From Ensifer sp. LCM 4579 (GTDB taxonomy: Bacteria; Pseudomonadota; Alphaproteobacteria; Rhizobiales; Rhizobiaceae), in NCBI RefSeq assembly GCF_001854885.1, contig NZ_MDDV01000020.1:1-55733 (forward strand): a stretch of DNA of 55,733 nucleotides, written 5' to 3'. A program made the translations under genes and the position numbers. The notes under the pieces were generated by a model. The model ran no database searches. It worked only from the letters and a program-made list of their open reading frames with translations, and had not been told where the DNA came from. Of this stretch, positions 37,702-46,884 are shown piece after piece (the stretch's first letter is position 1; the number at the start of each line of letters is the position of its first letter).

Positions 37702-39459
37702 TCAGGCCGCGGTGAGGCTCCGGCGGACATCATCGTCCGTCAGGATACCGCTGGCGCGCAGCAGGGCGGCGAAGCGGCCGTTGCTGCGGCTGAGCTCGTT
37801 GAAGCCGCCCATTTCGACGATCCGGCCGTGGTCCATGAAGATGACGAGGTCGGCCTCACGCACCGTCGACAGGCGGTGAGCGATGATGAAGGTCGTGCGA
37901 TCCTTGCGCAGCGCATCGATCGCGTCCTTGACTCGGGCCTCGGTCTCGACGTCGAGCGCACTGGTCGCCTCGTCGAGCACCAGGATTGGAGCATTCTTGA
38001 GGATGGCGCGGGCAATGGCGATGCGCTGGCGTTCGCCGCCGGAGAGGCGGTTGCCGCGCTCGCCGACGACCGTGTCGTAGCCGTTGAGGCGGTCTTCGAT
38101 GAAGTCGCCCGCGGCGGCGGCCTCGGCCGCGGCCACGATCTCTTCCAGCGTGGCGTCCTCGCGGCCAAGCCGGATGTTGTCGCCGATCGACCGGTTCATC
38201 AGGCCGGCATCCTGGAAAACGGTGGCGATCGAGCGGCGCAGCGACTTGCGCGTAACCGTCGAGATGTCGACCCCGTCGATCAGGATCTGGCCGTGCTTCG
38301 GATCATGGACCCGCTGCAGGAGGTTGACGAGCGTCGTCTTGCCGGCGCCGGTCGGGCCGACGATGGCGATCGTCTGGCCAGCCTTGGCCGTAAAGGAGAC
38401 GTTGTGCACGCCCTGGCCGGAATTCGCGAAATCAAAGGAGATGTTGCGGAATTCCACCTCACCGACGACGCCGGTCAGTTCCTTGGCGTCGGCCGGCTCC
38501 TCGCGGTCACGCACCGAATCTTCGAGCTGGAAGAAGTCCTCGAGCTTGGCGCGCGCCTCGAAGATCTGGGTGGCGAAGGCCTTCATCTGGTCGAGTCGGC
38601 CGATCAGCAGATTGGCGAAACCGATGAAGGCGATGACCTGGCCGACGCCGAGCTCGCCGCGCTGCACCAGAATGGTGCCGATGACGAGGATGGCCATCAT
38701 CGATATGGTCGAGGCCATGCGGTTGAGCGCGCTTGCGAGCGCCCACCAGTCGAGCACCGGATATTGCGCGGACAGAAGCCGTTCGGTGAACTTCTTCAGT
38801 TCGCGGGTCTCCGCCTCGATGCGGTTGTAGCTGTGAACAACGGACACATTGCTGATCGAGTCGGAAACGTGCGAGAAAACCGTGTGATAATGGTTCTCGA
38901 CCGAGGCCTGGCCTTCTTTGGTGCGGTTCATTACCGCCTTGCTGATCACCACGTAGGCGGCGCCGAGGATGACGAGTACGAGCGACAGGCGGACATCCAT
39001 CGCGAAGGCCGTCGGCACGAGCAATCCGAGAGCGACGGCGGTCGCAAGGTGCTGCCGCATGAATTCAAGCCAGAGGCCGAAGAGGGTTTCGCAGGCACGC
39101 AAAAGCGTGTGCAGCGCGTTCGACGTGCCGCGCTGGCTGTGCCAGGAGAGCGGCATCGAAACGATCCGGCCGAAAGCCTGGGTCAGGAGTGTCGCCCGCC
39201 GGCCATGCGCCAGCCGGTCGGCCTCGCGGGAAACGAGCACGAAGGCAATGGTGTTGAACACCCCGAAGCCCGCCCACATGAGCAGCATCGGAGTGACTTC
39301 CTTTTGCGACGAGATCGCGTCGATGATGCGACCGAATAGGATCGGTTCTGCAATCGTGATGACGGCGAGGACGATATTGGCGACGACAATCGCCCCGACG
39401 CGGAACTTGTGAACAGCAAGGTACTGAAGCGCTCTTGCATACACCTGTAACAAAGACAC
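37702..39459 (-). CDS. ndvA: Cyclic beta-1,2-glucan exporter NdvA (ABC transporter, TMD-NBD fusion)
   Basis: This 585-residue half-transporter has an N-terminal six-helix membrane domain (about 20-300) and a C-terminal ATPase domain. The latter has Walker A VGPTGAGKTT, signature NRLSGGERQRIAIARA, Walker B ILVLDEATSALD and the switch His in IIAHRLST. The sequence is recognisable as rhizobial NdvA, which exports cyclic beta-1,2-glucan to the periplasm and is needed for nodule invasion. The start is a GTG giving MSLLQVYARALQ, with AAGGGGTGAG 3 bases upstream; ATG codons further up have no comparable site. It diverges from the luxR-type gene by 381 bases. Confidence 0.96.
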   Translation of the reverse strand: MSLLQVYARALQYLAVHKFRVGAIVVANIVLAVITIAEPILFGRIIDAISSQKEVTPMLLMWAGFGVFNTIAFVLVSREADRLAHGRRATLLTQAFGRIVSMPLSWHSQRGTSNALHTLLRACETLFGLWLEFMRQHLATAVALGLLVPTAFAMDVRLSLVLVILGAAYVVISKAVMNRTKEGQASVENHYHTVFSHVSDSISNVSVVHSYNRIEAETRELKKFTERLLSAQYPVLDWWALASALNRMASTISMMAILVIGTILVQRGELGVGQVIAFIGFANLLIGRLDQMKAFATQIFEARAKLEDFFQLEDSVRDREEPADAKELTGVVGEVEFRNISFDFANSGQGVHNVSFTAKAGQTIAIVGPTGAGKTTLVNLLQRVHDPKHGQILIDGVDISTVTRKSLRRSIATVFQDAGLMNRSIGDNIRLGREDATLEEIVAAAEAAAAGDFIEDRLNGYDTVVGERGNRLSGGERQRIAIARAILKNAPILVLDEATSALDVETEARVKDAIDALRKDRTTFIIAHRLSTVREADLVIFMDHGRIVEMGGFNELSRSNGRFAALLRASGILTDDDVRRSLTAA

Positions 39460-39840
39460 TGTCTCACCCCTTCTGGGCATCGAATGGACGCCGCAACCGA
39501 GCGGTGCGGCAAATGCGATGCGTCTTCGCCGGCCCCGGCGACATGGCGCTTTCGCCATGCGGGAGCCGACAAAGCCGCGCGGAGAGGGTCCCGTGAAAAA
39601 ACCTGCTGGAAAATGCGGAAGGGGCAGATCAGAAGGCCCGACCGACCGCCGCCATGGGAGGGTTGGCGGGACGATTCACAGCTCGCTATATCTTGCCCCA
39701 ACTCCGATTTTTTGCAGGTTTCGTTCAGGACCGGGCGTGGTAAGAAGAATTATCGCGGTTACAACATGAATGGCTTCTGAACGACGTATTCATGTTGAAA
39801 ATCCAGGGCGCTGTAGCCTGTTCCGACCTGAAGGTGTTCC
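39460..39840. promoter_or_regulatory. ndvA/luxR divergent intergenic region
   Basis: The 381-base region must hold promoters for ndvA and the LuxR-type gene. I see no supportable coding sequence. The half nearer luxR is AT-richer and includes GATTTTTTGCAGG near 39708 and the inverted repeat annotated separately at 39762-39797. No exact sigma70 boxes stand out. Confidence 0.4.
39762..39797. promoter_or_regulatory. Perfect 10-bp inverted repeat upstream of luxR-type gene
   Basis: CAACATGAAT (39762-39771) and ATTCATGTTG (39788-39797) are exact inverted copies with 16 bases between them, 26 bases centre to centre (about 2.5 helical turns), ending 43 bases before the luxR start. This could be an operator for a dimeric regulator, possibly autoregulatory, or a leader hairpin. 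Function is inferred only from symmetry and position. Confidence 0.45.
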
Positions 39841-40581
39841 ATGAATATCACGTTGCTCGTACAGTTTCTGGCGCTTCTGGAAGAGATGAGGACACGCGAA
39901 GAGATCCTGCCGGAATTCGAGCGGTTGCTCGATCGCTGCGGGTTCGACTTCTATGGCGTCGTGCGTCAGCCGAAACCTCACGAAAATCCGCTGCGCCTGC
40001 TGCTCGCCGGACGCTGGCCGGAGAATTGGCCGCAGATCTACATCCGCAAGAAATACGTCGTCATCGATCCGACCATCCGCTATCTCGGCCACGCCCAGCG
40101 CGGATTTCGCTGGCGTGACACGCTGGCAGCCTTCCGCTCGGATCCGCATCGCAAGCGCATGGAAAGCATGATGGTGGAGGCGCGCAATCACGGCCTCTAC
40201 GACGGCTATATCTTTCCGGTGCACGGGCGGCGCGGGCTCATGGGCAACCTGACGGTCGGCGGCCGCGTGGTCGATCTCACTCCTGTGGAACTGAGCCTCT
40301 TCGACTCGATCGCCAGACGGCTGTTCTGGAAGCTGCTGGAGCTTACCGACCCGGAGATCATGGCCGAGCTCGTCTCGCGCGTCGACGTGCAGATGACACG
40401 GCGCGAAATGGAGGCGCTGAACTATCTCGCCGACGGCATGACCTCCAACGACATCGGCAAGGTCCTCGATATTTCGAGCCACACGGTCGACTGGTACATG
40501 AACGGCATTCAGGAAAAGCTGAAGGCGAAGAACCGCCATCACGCCGTCGCTATCGCCTTCCGCCTCGGCCTGATCTCTTAG
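39841..40581 (+). CDS. LuxR-family regulator with autoinducer-binding domain (LuxR solo)
   Basis: The 246-residue protein has an N-terminal acyl-homoserine-lactone-binding-type domain (about 15-160) and a C-terminal LuxR/GerE helix-turn-helix (about 184-244, MTRREMEALNYLADGMTSND then IGKVLDISSHTVDWYM). The TraR ligand-pocket residues W57, Y61, D70, P71 and W85 have counterparts with identical spacing: W63, Y67, D76, P77 and W91; G118 is one place off G113. GAAGG precedes the ATG. No autoinducer synthase gene lies in the window, so it is an orphan at this scale. It diverges from ndvA and precedes pyc by 116 bases; target genes are unknown. Confidence 0.87.
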   Translation: MNITLLVQFLALLEEMRTREEILPEFERLLDRCGFDFYGVVRQPKPHENPLRLLLAGRWPENWPQIYIRKKYVVIDPTIRYLGHAQRGFRWRDTLAAFRSDPHRKRMESMMVEARNHGLYDGYIFPVHGRRGLMGNLTVGGRVVDLTPVELSLFDSIARRLFWKLLELTDPEIMAELVSRVDVQMTRREMEALNYLADGMTSNDIGKVLDISSHTVDWYMNGIQEKLKAKNRHHAVAIAFRLGLIS

Positions 40582-40697
40582 AGAAAACGGACCCTATTCG
40601 CGTCGCATCTGAAATTGCACTTCATTCCGTGACTCGCTAATAGTTCATTTCGCGGGTGCAGCATTCCCGTGAATTCAAGTCTATTGAGGAGTCCGAC

Positions 40698-43600
40698 TTG
40701 TCCATCTCGAAGATCCTTGTTGCCAACCGATCCGAAATCGCCATCCGCGTCTTCCGCGCGGCCAATGAGCTGGGGCTTAAAACGGTCGCGATCTGGGCGG
40801 AGGAGGACAAGCTGGCGCTGCACCGCTTCAAGGCGGACGAGAGTTATCAGGTCGGCCGGGGCCCGCATCTGCCCCGCGATCTCGGGCCGATCGAAAGTTA
40901 TCTCTCGATCGACGAGGTGATCCGCGTCGCCAAGCTTTCCGGCGCCGACGCCATCCATCCGGGTTACGGCCTGCTCTCGGAAAGCCCGGAATTCGCCGAG
41001 GCCTGTGCGACTGCCGGCATCACCTTCATCGGGCCGAAGCCGGAGACGATGCGCCAGCTCGGCAACAAGGTGGCCGCCCGCAACCTGGCGATCTCGATCG
41101 GCGTGCCGGTCGTGCCGGCGACGGATCCGCTGCCGGACGACCCGGCAGAGATCACGCGGCTCGCCGATGAAATCGGCTATCCGGTGATGCTCAAGGCCTC
41201 CTGGGGCGGCGGCGGCCGCGGCATGCGGGCGATCCGCGATCCCAAGGACCTGATCCGCGAGGTGACGGAGGCTAAGCGCGAGGCCAAGGCCGCTTTCGGC
41301 AAGGACGAGGTCTATCTCGAAAAGCTGGTCGAGCGCGCCCGCCACGTCGAAAGCCAGATCCTCGGCGACACCCACGGCAACGCCGTCCACCTCTTCGAGC
41401 GCGACTGCTCGATCCAGCGGCGCAACCAGAAGGTCGTCGAACGGGCGCCCGCGCCGTATTTGACCGAATCGCAGCGTCAGGAACTCGCCGACTATTCGCT
41501 TAAGATCGCTCACGCGACCAATTATATCGGCGCCGGCACGGTCGAGTACCTGATGGATGCCGATACCGGCAAGTTCTACTTCATCGAGGTCAATCCGCGC
41601 ATCCAGGTCGAGCATACGGTGACCGAGGAGGTGACCGGCATCGACATCGTCAAGGCGCAGATCCATATCCTCGACGGCTATGCCATCGGCACGCCGGAAT
41701 CGGGCGTACCGCGGCAGGAGGATATCCGCCTCAACGGCCATGCGCTGCAGTGCCGTATCACCACCGAGGACCCCGAGCAGAACTTCATTCCGGACTACGG
41801 CCGCATCACCGCCTATCGCGGCGCCACCGGCTTCGGCATCCGGCTCGACGGCGGCACCGCCTATTCCGGCGCGGTCATCACCCGCTATTACGATCCGTTG
41901 CTGGAAAAGGTCACCGCCTGGGCCCCGAACCCGGAAGAAGCGATCCGCCGCATGGATCGGGCGCTCAGGGAATTCCGCATCCGCGGCGTCGCCACCAACC
42001 TCACCTTCCTCGAAGCGATCATCGGCCACCCGAAGTTCCGCGACAACAGCTATACGACCCGGTTCATCGACACGACGCCGGAACTGTTCCAGCAGGTGAA
42101 GCGCCAGGACCGCGCCACCAAACTGCTCACCTATCTCGCCGACGTCACCGTCAACGGCCATCCCGAGGCGAAGGGAAGGCCGAAGCCGTCGAACGACATC
42201 GCGGCACCCGTCGTGCCCTTCATCGACGGCGGGGTGAAGCCGGGCACCAAACAGCGCCTCGACGAGCTCGGGCCGAAGAAGTTCGCCGAGTGGGTGAAGG
42301 CTGAGAAGCAGGTGCTCGTCACCGACACGACGATGCGCGACGCGCACCAGTCGCTGCTTGCGACCCGCATGCGCACCTATGACATCGCCCGCATCGCCGG
42401 CGCCTATGCCCGGGCGCTGCCCAACCTCTTCTCGCTCGAATGCTGGGGCGGCGCCACCTTCGACGTCTCGATGCGCTTCTTGACAGAGGATCCTTGGGAG
42501 CGGCTGGCCATGGTGCGCGAAGACGCGCCGAACCTGCTCCTGCAGATGCTTTTGCGCGGCGCCAACGGCGTCGGCTACAAGAACTATCCCGACAATGTGG
42601 TGAAATACTTCGTCGCCCAGGCGGCCAGGGGCGGCATCGACGTCTTCCGTGTCTTCGACTGCCTCAATTGGGTGGAGAACATGCGCGTCGCGATGGACGC
42701 GGTGGCTTCCGAAAACAAGATCTGCGAGGCGGCGATCTGCTATACCGGCGACATCCTCAATTCCGCCCGGCCGAAATACGATCTCAAATATTACACTGCG
42801 CTTGCCGCCGAGCTGGAAAAGGCCGGCGCCCACATCATCGCGGTCAAGGACATGGCCGGGCTTCTGAAGCCTCAAGCGGCGCGGGTACTGTTCAAGGCGC
42901 TCAAGGATGCGACCGACCTGCCGATCCATTTCCACACGCACGACACGTCCGGCATTGCCGCGGCGACGGTGCTCGCCGCGGTCGAATCCGGCGTCGACAT
43001 CGTCGATGCGGCGATGGATGCGCTCTCCGGCAACACCTCCCAGCCCTGCCTCGGCTCGATAGTCGAGGCGCTGTCCGGCTCCGAGCGCGACCCGGGCCTC
43101 AATCCGGAATGGATCCGCCGCATCTCTTTCTATTGGGAAGCGGTGCGCCATCAATATGCGGCCTTCGAGAGCGACCTCAAGGGACCGGCCTCGGAAGTCT
43201 ACCTGCATGAAATGCCGGGCGGCCAGTTCACCAACCTGAAGGAACAGGCCCGCTCGCTCGGGCTCGAGACACGCTGGCACGAGGTGGCGCAGGCCTATGC
43301 CGACGCCAACCGGATGTTCGGCGACATCGTCAAGGTGACGCCCTCCTCCAAGGTCGTCGGCGACATGGCGCTGATGATGGTCAGCCAGGACCTGACGGTC
43401 GCCGATGTCGAGAACCCGGCGAAGGACATCGCCTTCCCGGACTCGGTCGTCTCGATGCTCAAGGGGGACCTCGGGCAACCGCCGGGCGGTTGGCCGGAGG
43501 CGCTGCAGAAGAAAGTGCTCAAGGGCGAAGAGGCCTATACGGCGGTGCCGGGCTCGCTGCTGCCGCCGGCCGATCTCGATCAGGAGCGCAAGACCATTGA

Positions 43601-44156
43601 GGAGAAGCTCGGCCGCGAAGTGACCGACTTCGAGTTCGCCTCCTACCTGATGTACCCGAAGGTCTTCACCGACTATGCGGTCGCCTGCGAGACCTACGGA
43701 CCGGTCAGCGTCCTGCCGACGCCCGCCTATTTCTACGGCATGGCGCCGGGCGAGGAGCTCTTCGCCGACATCGAGAAGGGCAAGACGCTGGTCATCCTCA
43801 ACCAGGCGCAGGGCGAGATCGATGAGAAGGGCATGGTCAAGGTGTTCTTCGAACTCAATGGCCAGCCGCGCTCGATCAAGGTGCCGGACCGGGCGCACGG
43901 CGCCTCTGTCGCCATCCGCCGCAAGGCCGAGGCCGGCAACGCCGCCCAGCTCGGCGCGCCGATGCCGGGCGTCATCTCCACCGTGGCCGTGGTCACCGGC
44001 CAGTCGGTCAAGGCCGGCGACGTGCTCTTGTCGATCGAGGCGATGAAGATGGAAACGGCACTCCACGCGGAGAGGGACGGCGTCGTCGCCGAGGTCCTAG
44101 TCCGCGCCGGCGATCAGATCGACGCCAAGGACTTGCTGATCGTGTTTGGCGGATGA
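40698..44156 (+). CDS. pyc: Pyruvate carboxylase
   Basis: The 1152-residue single-chain biotin enzyme carboxylates pyruvate to oxaloacetate, the main anaplerotic step on sugars or lactate. An N-terminal biotin carboxylase (1 to about 455) has the glycine-rich KASWGGGGRGM and FIEVNPRIQVEHTVTEE. The carboxyltransferase (about 535-1000) has DTTMRDAHQSLLATR, FDCLNWVENM and HFHTHDTSG. The C-terminal carrier has EAMKMET with biotinylated Lys1117. The start is a TTG at 40698, because GAGGAG lies 7 bases upstream and it gives MSISKILVANRSEIA and the usual length. It stands alone between the LuxR- and LysR-type genes. Confidence 0.97.
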   Translation: MSISKILVANRSEIAIRVFRAANELGLKTVAIWAEEDKLALHRFKADESYQVGRGPHLPRDLGPIESYLSIDEVIRVAKLSGADAIHPGYGLLSESPEFAEACATAGITFIGPKPETMRQLGNKVAARNLAISIGVPVVPATDPLPDDPAEITRLADEIGYPVMLKASWGGGGRGMRAIRDPKDLIREVTEAKREAKAAFGKDEVYLEKLVERARHVESQILGDTHGNAVHLFERDCSIQRRNQKVVERAPAPYLTESQRQELADYSLKIAHATNYIGAGTVEYLMDADTGKFYFIEVNPRIQVEHTVTEEVTGIDIVKAQIHILDGYAIGTPESGVPRQEDIRLNGHALQCRITTEDPEQNFIPDYGRITAYRGATGFGIRLDGGTAYSGAVITRYYDPLLEKVTAWAPNPEEAIRRMDRALREFRIRGVATNLTFLEAIIGHPKFRDNSYTTRFIDTTPELFQQVKRQDRATKLLTYLADVTVNGHPEAKGRPKPSNDIAAPVVPFIDGGVKPGTKQRLDELGPKKFAEWVKAEKQVLVTDTTMRDAHQSLLATRMRTYDIARIAGAYARALPNLFSLECWGGATFDVSMRFLTEDPWERLAMVREDAPNLLLQMLLRGANGVGYKNYPDNVVKYFVAQAARGGIDVFRVFDCLNWVENMRVAMDAVASENKICEAAICYTGDILNSARPKYDLKYYTALAAELEKAGAHIIAVKDMAGLLKPQAARVLFKALKDATDLPIHFHTHDTSGIAAATVLAAVESGVDIVDAAMDALSGNTSQPCLGSIVEALSGSERDPGLNPEWIRRISFYWEAVRHQYAAFESDLKGPASEVYLHEMPGGQFTNLKEQARSLGLETRWHEVAQAYADANRMFGDIVKVTPSSKVVGDMALMMVSQDLTVADVENPAKDIAFPDSVVSMLKGDLGQPPGGWPEALQKKVLKGEEAYTAVPGSLLPPADLDQERKTIEEKLGREVTDFEFASYLMYPKVFTDYAVACETYGPVSVLPTPAYFYGMAPGEELFADIEKGKTLVILNQAQGEIDEKGMVKVFFELNGQPRSIKVPDRAHGASVAIRRKAEAGNAAQLGAPMPGVISTVAVVTGQSVKAGDVLLSIEAMKMETALHAERDGVVAEVLVRAGDQIDAKDLLIVFGG

Positions 44157-44262
44157 TCTACATCGCGGCCGGCAATAGGAGAACGGATGCTTTCCGGCCG
44201 GGCAACGAGTCGGGAGGCCGGAGGCTATTTCGCTGAGACCTTTATTGCCGGTCGGGATGCCT

Positions 44263-45147
44263 ATGCAGCTTCGCTATCTCAAGACATTTGCAGCGGTCGC
44301 CGACACCTTGAACATCACGAGGGCGGCAGAGCAGGTGCATCTGTCGCAATCCAGCGTCAGTGAGCAGATTCAGCTATTGGAGGCAGACCTCGGCACTCCG
44401 CTTTTCGATCGTTCGCAACGGAGATTAAAGCTGACACCGGCGGGCGAGCGCCTCCTCGACTACGCCGGAGAGCTGCTCGATCTTGCCGAAGAGGCGCGCT
44501 CTGCCGTGGCCACCCTTTCCGGGACCGTCAGCGGGCGGCTCAGGGTCGGCGGCCTCGAGACGCTGTGTGCCGCTCGGCTGCCCGAGTTGCTGGCGGAATA
44601 CCGCCGGGAATATCCGAAAGTCGAATTGAGCCTGAAGTCTGCGAATAGCGGCCAGTTGCGCAGCGGGATGAAAAGCGGCGAGCTGGATGTAAGCTTCTTC
44701 TTCGGCGAGGCAGTAGCCACGGCGGAAATGGCGAGCGAACAGGTGGCCCAGGAAGGGCTGGTCGTGATCGCACCAGCAGATCATCGCCTGGCCGGCTGCG
44801 AGAGCGTCGACACAGGCGATCTCATCGACGATGCCTTTCTCGTCACGGAGAGAGGGTGCGTTTATCGGCGAATGTTCGACGCAGCTTTTGCGGCGACGCT
44901 CCCCGATCGCCCAAGGCTTGTTGGCGAATTTGCCAGTCTTGCCGCAATACGAAGCCTCGTCGGAGCCGGTCTCGGATGTGCCCTCGTTCCGCGGCTTGTC
45001 GTGCCGGAGGGCGAGCGTGATGTTGTCGTGCTTCCCTGGAAAGACAAGAGCCGAGCGGCACCCGTCCTGATGGCATGGCGCCGGAGGCGCATTCAGCCCC
45101 CGCCGCTCTCCGCCTTTCTTGCCGTGGCGCGCCGGCATTTCGCCTGA
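44263..45147 (+). CDS. LysR-family transcriptional regulator
   Basis: The 294-residue protein has the LysR helix-turn-helix (FAAVADTLNITRAAEQVHLS then QSSVSEQIQLLE, about residues 9-40) and an effector-binding domain. ATG 44263 (MQLRYLKTF) is chosen because GGTCGGG is correctly spaced; ATG 44257 and TTG 44245 upstream are less likely. It starts 106 bases after pyc. It is convergent with the SDR-like gene that ends 20 bases away, so it is not in the usual divergent position and its target is unclear. Confidence 0.88.
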   Translation: MQLRYLKTFAAVADTLNITRAAEQVHLSQSSVSEQIQLLEADLGTPLFDRSQRRLKLTPAGERLLDYAGELLDLAEEARSAVATLSGTVSGRLRVGGLETLCAARLPELLAEYRREYPKVELSLKSANSGQLRSGMKSGELDVSFFFGEAVATAEMASEQVAQEGLVVIAPADHRLAGCESVDTGDLIDDAFLVTERGCVYRRMFDAAFAATLPDRPRLVGEFASLAAIRSLVGAGLGCALVPRLVVPEGERDVVVLPWKDKSRAAPVLMAWRRRRIQPPPLSAFLAVARRHFA

Positions 45148-45167
45148 GCCCGACGACCAGGCTTCGG

Positions 45168-45908
45168 TCACACGAGACGCTGACCGCCATCGACATGCAC
45201 AACGGTTCCGGAGATGAAGTCGTTGTGCATCACCGACTGAATGGCTTGCGCGATATCCTCCGGCCGGCCGACCCTGCCGACGGGAAGCCGCTTCGCCATG
45301 GCGTTCAGGGCAGCCGCCTTTCCCGCGCCGGCAACGGCGTCCCAGATCGGCGTGTCTACCCATCCGGGAGAGACGACGTTCACACGGATCGGCGCCAGTT
45401 CAATGGCAAGCGCATAGGCAAGCGATTCCAGCGCACCGTTGATCGCGGCCACGACCGATCCCTTTGCCGCCGGGCGATAAGCGGCAATGCCGGAGGTGAA
45501 GGTGATCGAACCATGTGCGCCGAGAACGGGTGCGCCGTGCTTGGCGAGCAAGAGCGGTCCGATCACTTTGGAGTCCACGACGTTGCGCGCGATCGATATG
45601 TCCATCTCCGGAAGCAGCACATAGACGCCGGTGATGTCGGCGGCCGTCGTCACGATGTGGTCCAGCGGCCCGACCGATCGGAACAACCGCGCGACCTCGT
45701 CTTCCCGCGTGACGTCCGCGGCAATCGACCTAAGTCTTTCGGCCTGCGGAAGCTGCTGCCTAGCCGCGAGCAGCCGATGCTCGGACCGGCCGACGATGGT
45801 GACCTTGCTGCCCGCGGCAAGCAATCGCTTCGCCAGTGCCAAGCCCATACCGGAGCTGCCGCCGACGATCAGAACATGTTCGGCAGCCGCGGTGTCCTTC
45901 CTCTTCAT
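45168..45908 (-). CDS. SDR-fold protein lacking the Tyr-x-x-x-Lys catalytic pair
   Basis: The 246-residue protein has the SDR cofactor segment VLIVGGSSGMGLALAKRLL and the C-terminal SPGWVDTP and GTVVHVDGGQRLV segments. After the catalytic-position serine in TFTSGIAAY, the residues at +13 and +17, where Tyr and Lys belong, are Val and Ile (GSVVAAINGALE). It may therefore be a binding or regulatory SDR-like protein, or use another acid-base. The ATG follows GGAG at good spacing. It is convergent with the LysR gene. Confidence 0.8.
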   Translation of the reverse strand: MKRKDTAAAEHVLIVGGSSGMGLALAKRLLAAGSKVTIVGRSEHRLLAARQQLPQAERLRSIAADVTREDEVARLFRSVGPLDHIVTTAADITGVYVLLPEMDISIARNVVDSKVIGPLLLAKHGAPVLGAHGSITFTSGIAAYRPAAKGSVVAAINGALESLAYALAIELAPIRVNVVSPGWVDTPIWDAVAGAGKAAALNAMAKRLPVGRVGRPEDIAQAIQSVMHNDFISGTVVHVDGGQRLV

Positions 45909-46122
45909 TAGTGCTCCATCCGTTTCCCGTGAGCTCGCGCATACGGCAAGCACTGATGGGGTTATGCCAAACGACAGGTTTGCGGGGAAACGGGAAGATA
46001 CGAATGATTCGATCGGATAATCCGATGGGCTTCTGCCGCGCCACTCCAAATATCATCGCTCTACGGCGCGCGGAGCGAGAGAGTAAAGGTGGAGACAGCG
46101 GCCGGCGCGTCCGAAGCTTTCC

Positions 46123-46884
46123 TCAAATCTCATAGCTCATCGGCGCGCTGAGCGAGGCGATGAATCTCTTCGTGCGCTCCCGTTCCGGCGTCGAGAAGAT
46201 CGTCTTCGGCGGGCCGCTTTCGACTACGACACCGGCGTCGAGGAAGATCACGTGGTCGGCGACGCGGGAGGCAAGGCGCAGGTCGTGGGTGGCGATGATC
46301 ATCGTCGTGCCCTCCCTGGCAAGCCGGCTAAGCACCTCCACCACCTCTTCCGCCAGCTCCGGATCGAGGGCCGAGGTGGGTTCGTCGCAAAGCAGCACGC
46401 GCGGCGACGGAGCAAGCGCCCGGGCGATCGCGACGCGCTGCTGCTGGCCGCCGGAGAGTGTTGCCGGCCAGGCGTCGGCCTTATGGGCCATGCCGACCTT
46501 CTCCAGGAGCTCGAGCGCCTGGGCGCGGGCACGGTCGGCGGGCCATCTGAGAACGGTGACGAGGCCTTCCATGACATTGCCGATCGCCGTCTGATGCGGA
46601 AACAACTGGAAGTTCTGGAACAGCATGCCTGTCTGGCGGCGGAGCTTCTGGACCGCCTGCCAGCCGACCTTGCGGTCGGGCGCGAATTCCAGCCGTTCAT
46701 CGCCGAGGCGGATCGTGCCGCTGGTCGGGATCTCGAGAAGGTTGACGCAGCGCAAAAGCGTGCTTTTTCCGCCGCCGGAAGGCCCGACAAGGGCCGTGAC
46801 TGTGCCCTCCGCCAGCGTCACGCTGATATCGTTCAGCACCGTGTGGGTGCCGAAGCGCTTGACGATATGTGAGAGCTCGATCAT
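46123..46884 (-). CDS. Polar amino-acid ABC transporter ATP-binding protein
   Basis: The 253-residue ATPase of the polar amino-acid class (GlnQ/TcyN-like) has Walker A GPSGGGKST (34-42), Q-loop FQNFQLFPH, signature TLSGGQQQR, Walker B VLLCDEPTSALD and switch ATHDL. Its ATG overlaps the permease stop by 4 bases (ATGA), so the two are coupled. It powers the importer formed with the permease and the binding protein upstream. The substrate is predicted from the binding protein, possibly cystine. Confidence 0.92.
   Translation of the reverse strand: MIELSHIVKRFGTHTVLNDISVTLAEGTVTALVGPSGGGKSTLLRCVNLLEIPTSGTIRLGDERLEFAPDRKVGWQAVQKLRRQTGMLFQNFQLFPHQTAIGNVMEGLVTVLRWPADRARAQALELLEKVGMAHKADAWPATLSGGQQQRVAIARALAPSPRVLLCDEPTSALDPELAEEVVEVLSRLAREGTTMIIATHDLRLASRVADHVIFLDAGVVVESGPPKTIFSTPERERTKRFIASLSAPMSYEI

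Noticed and set aside
40578..44066. Open frame of about 1160 codons on the minus strand opposite pyc
   Set aside because: It is an antisense shadow produced by the high GC3 of pyc; it is rich in Arg, His, Asp and Gly with no recognisable domain, while the plus strand is an unmistakable pyruvate carboxylase.
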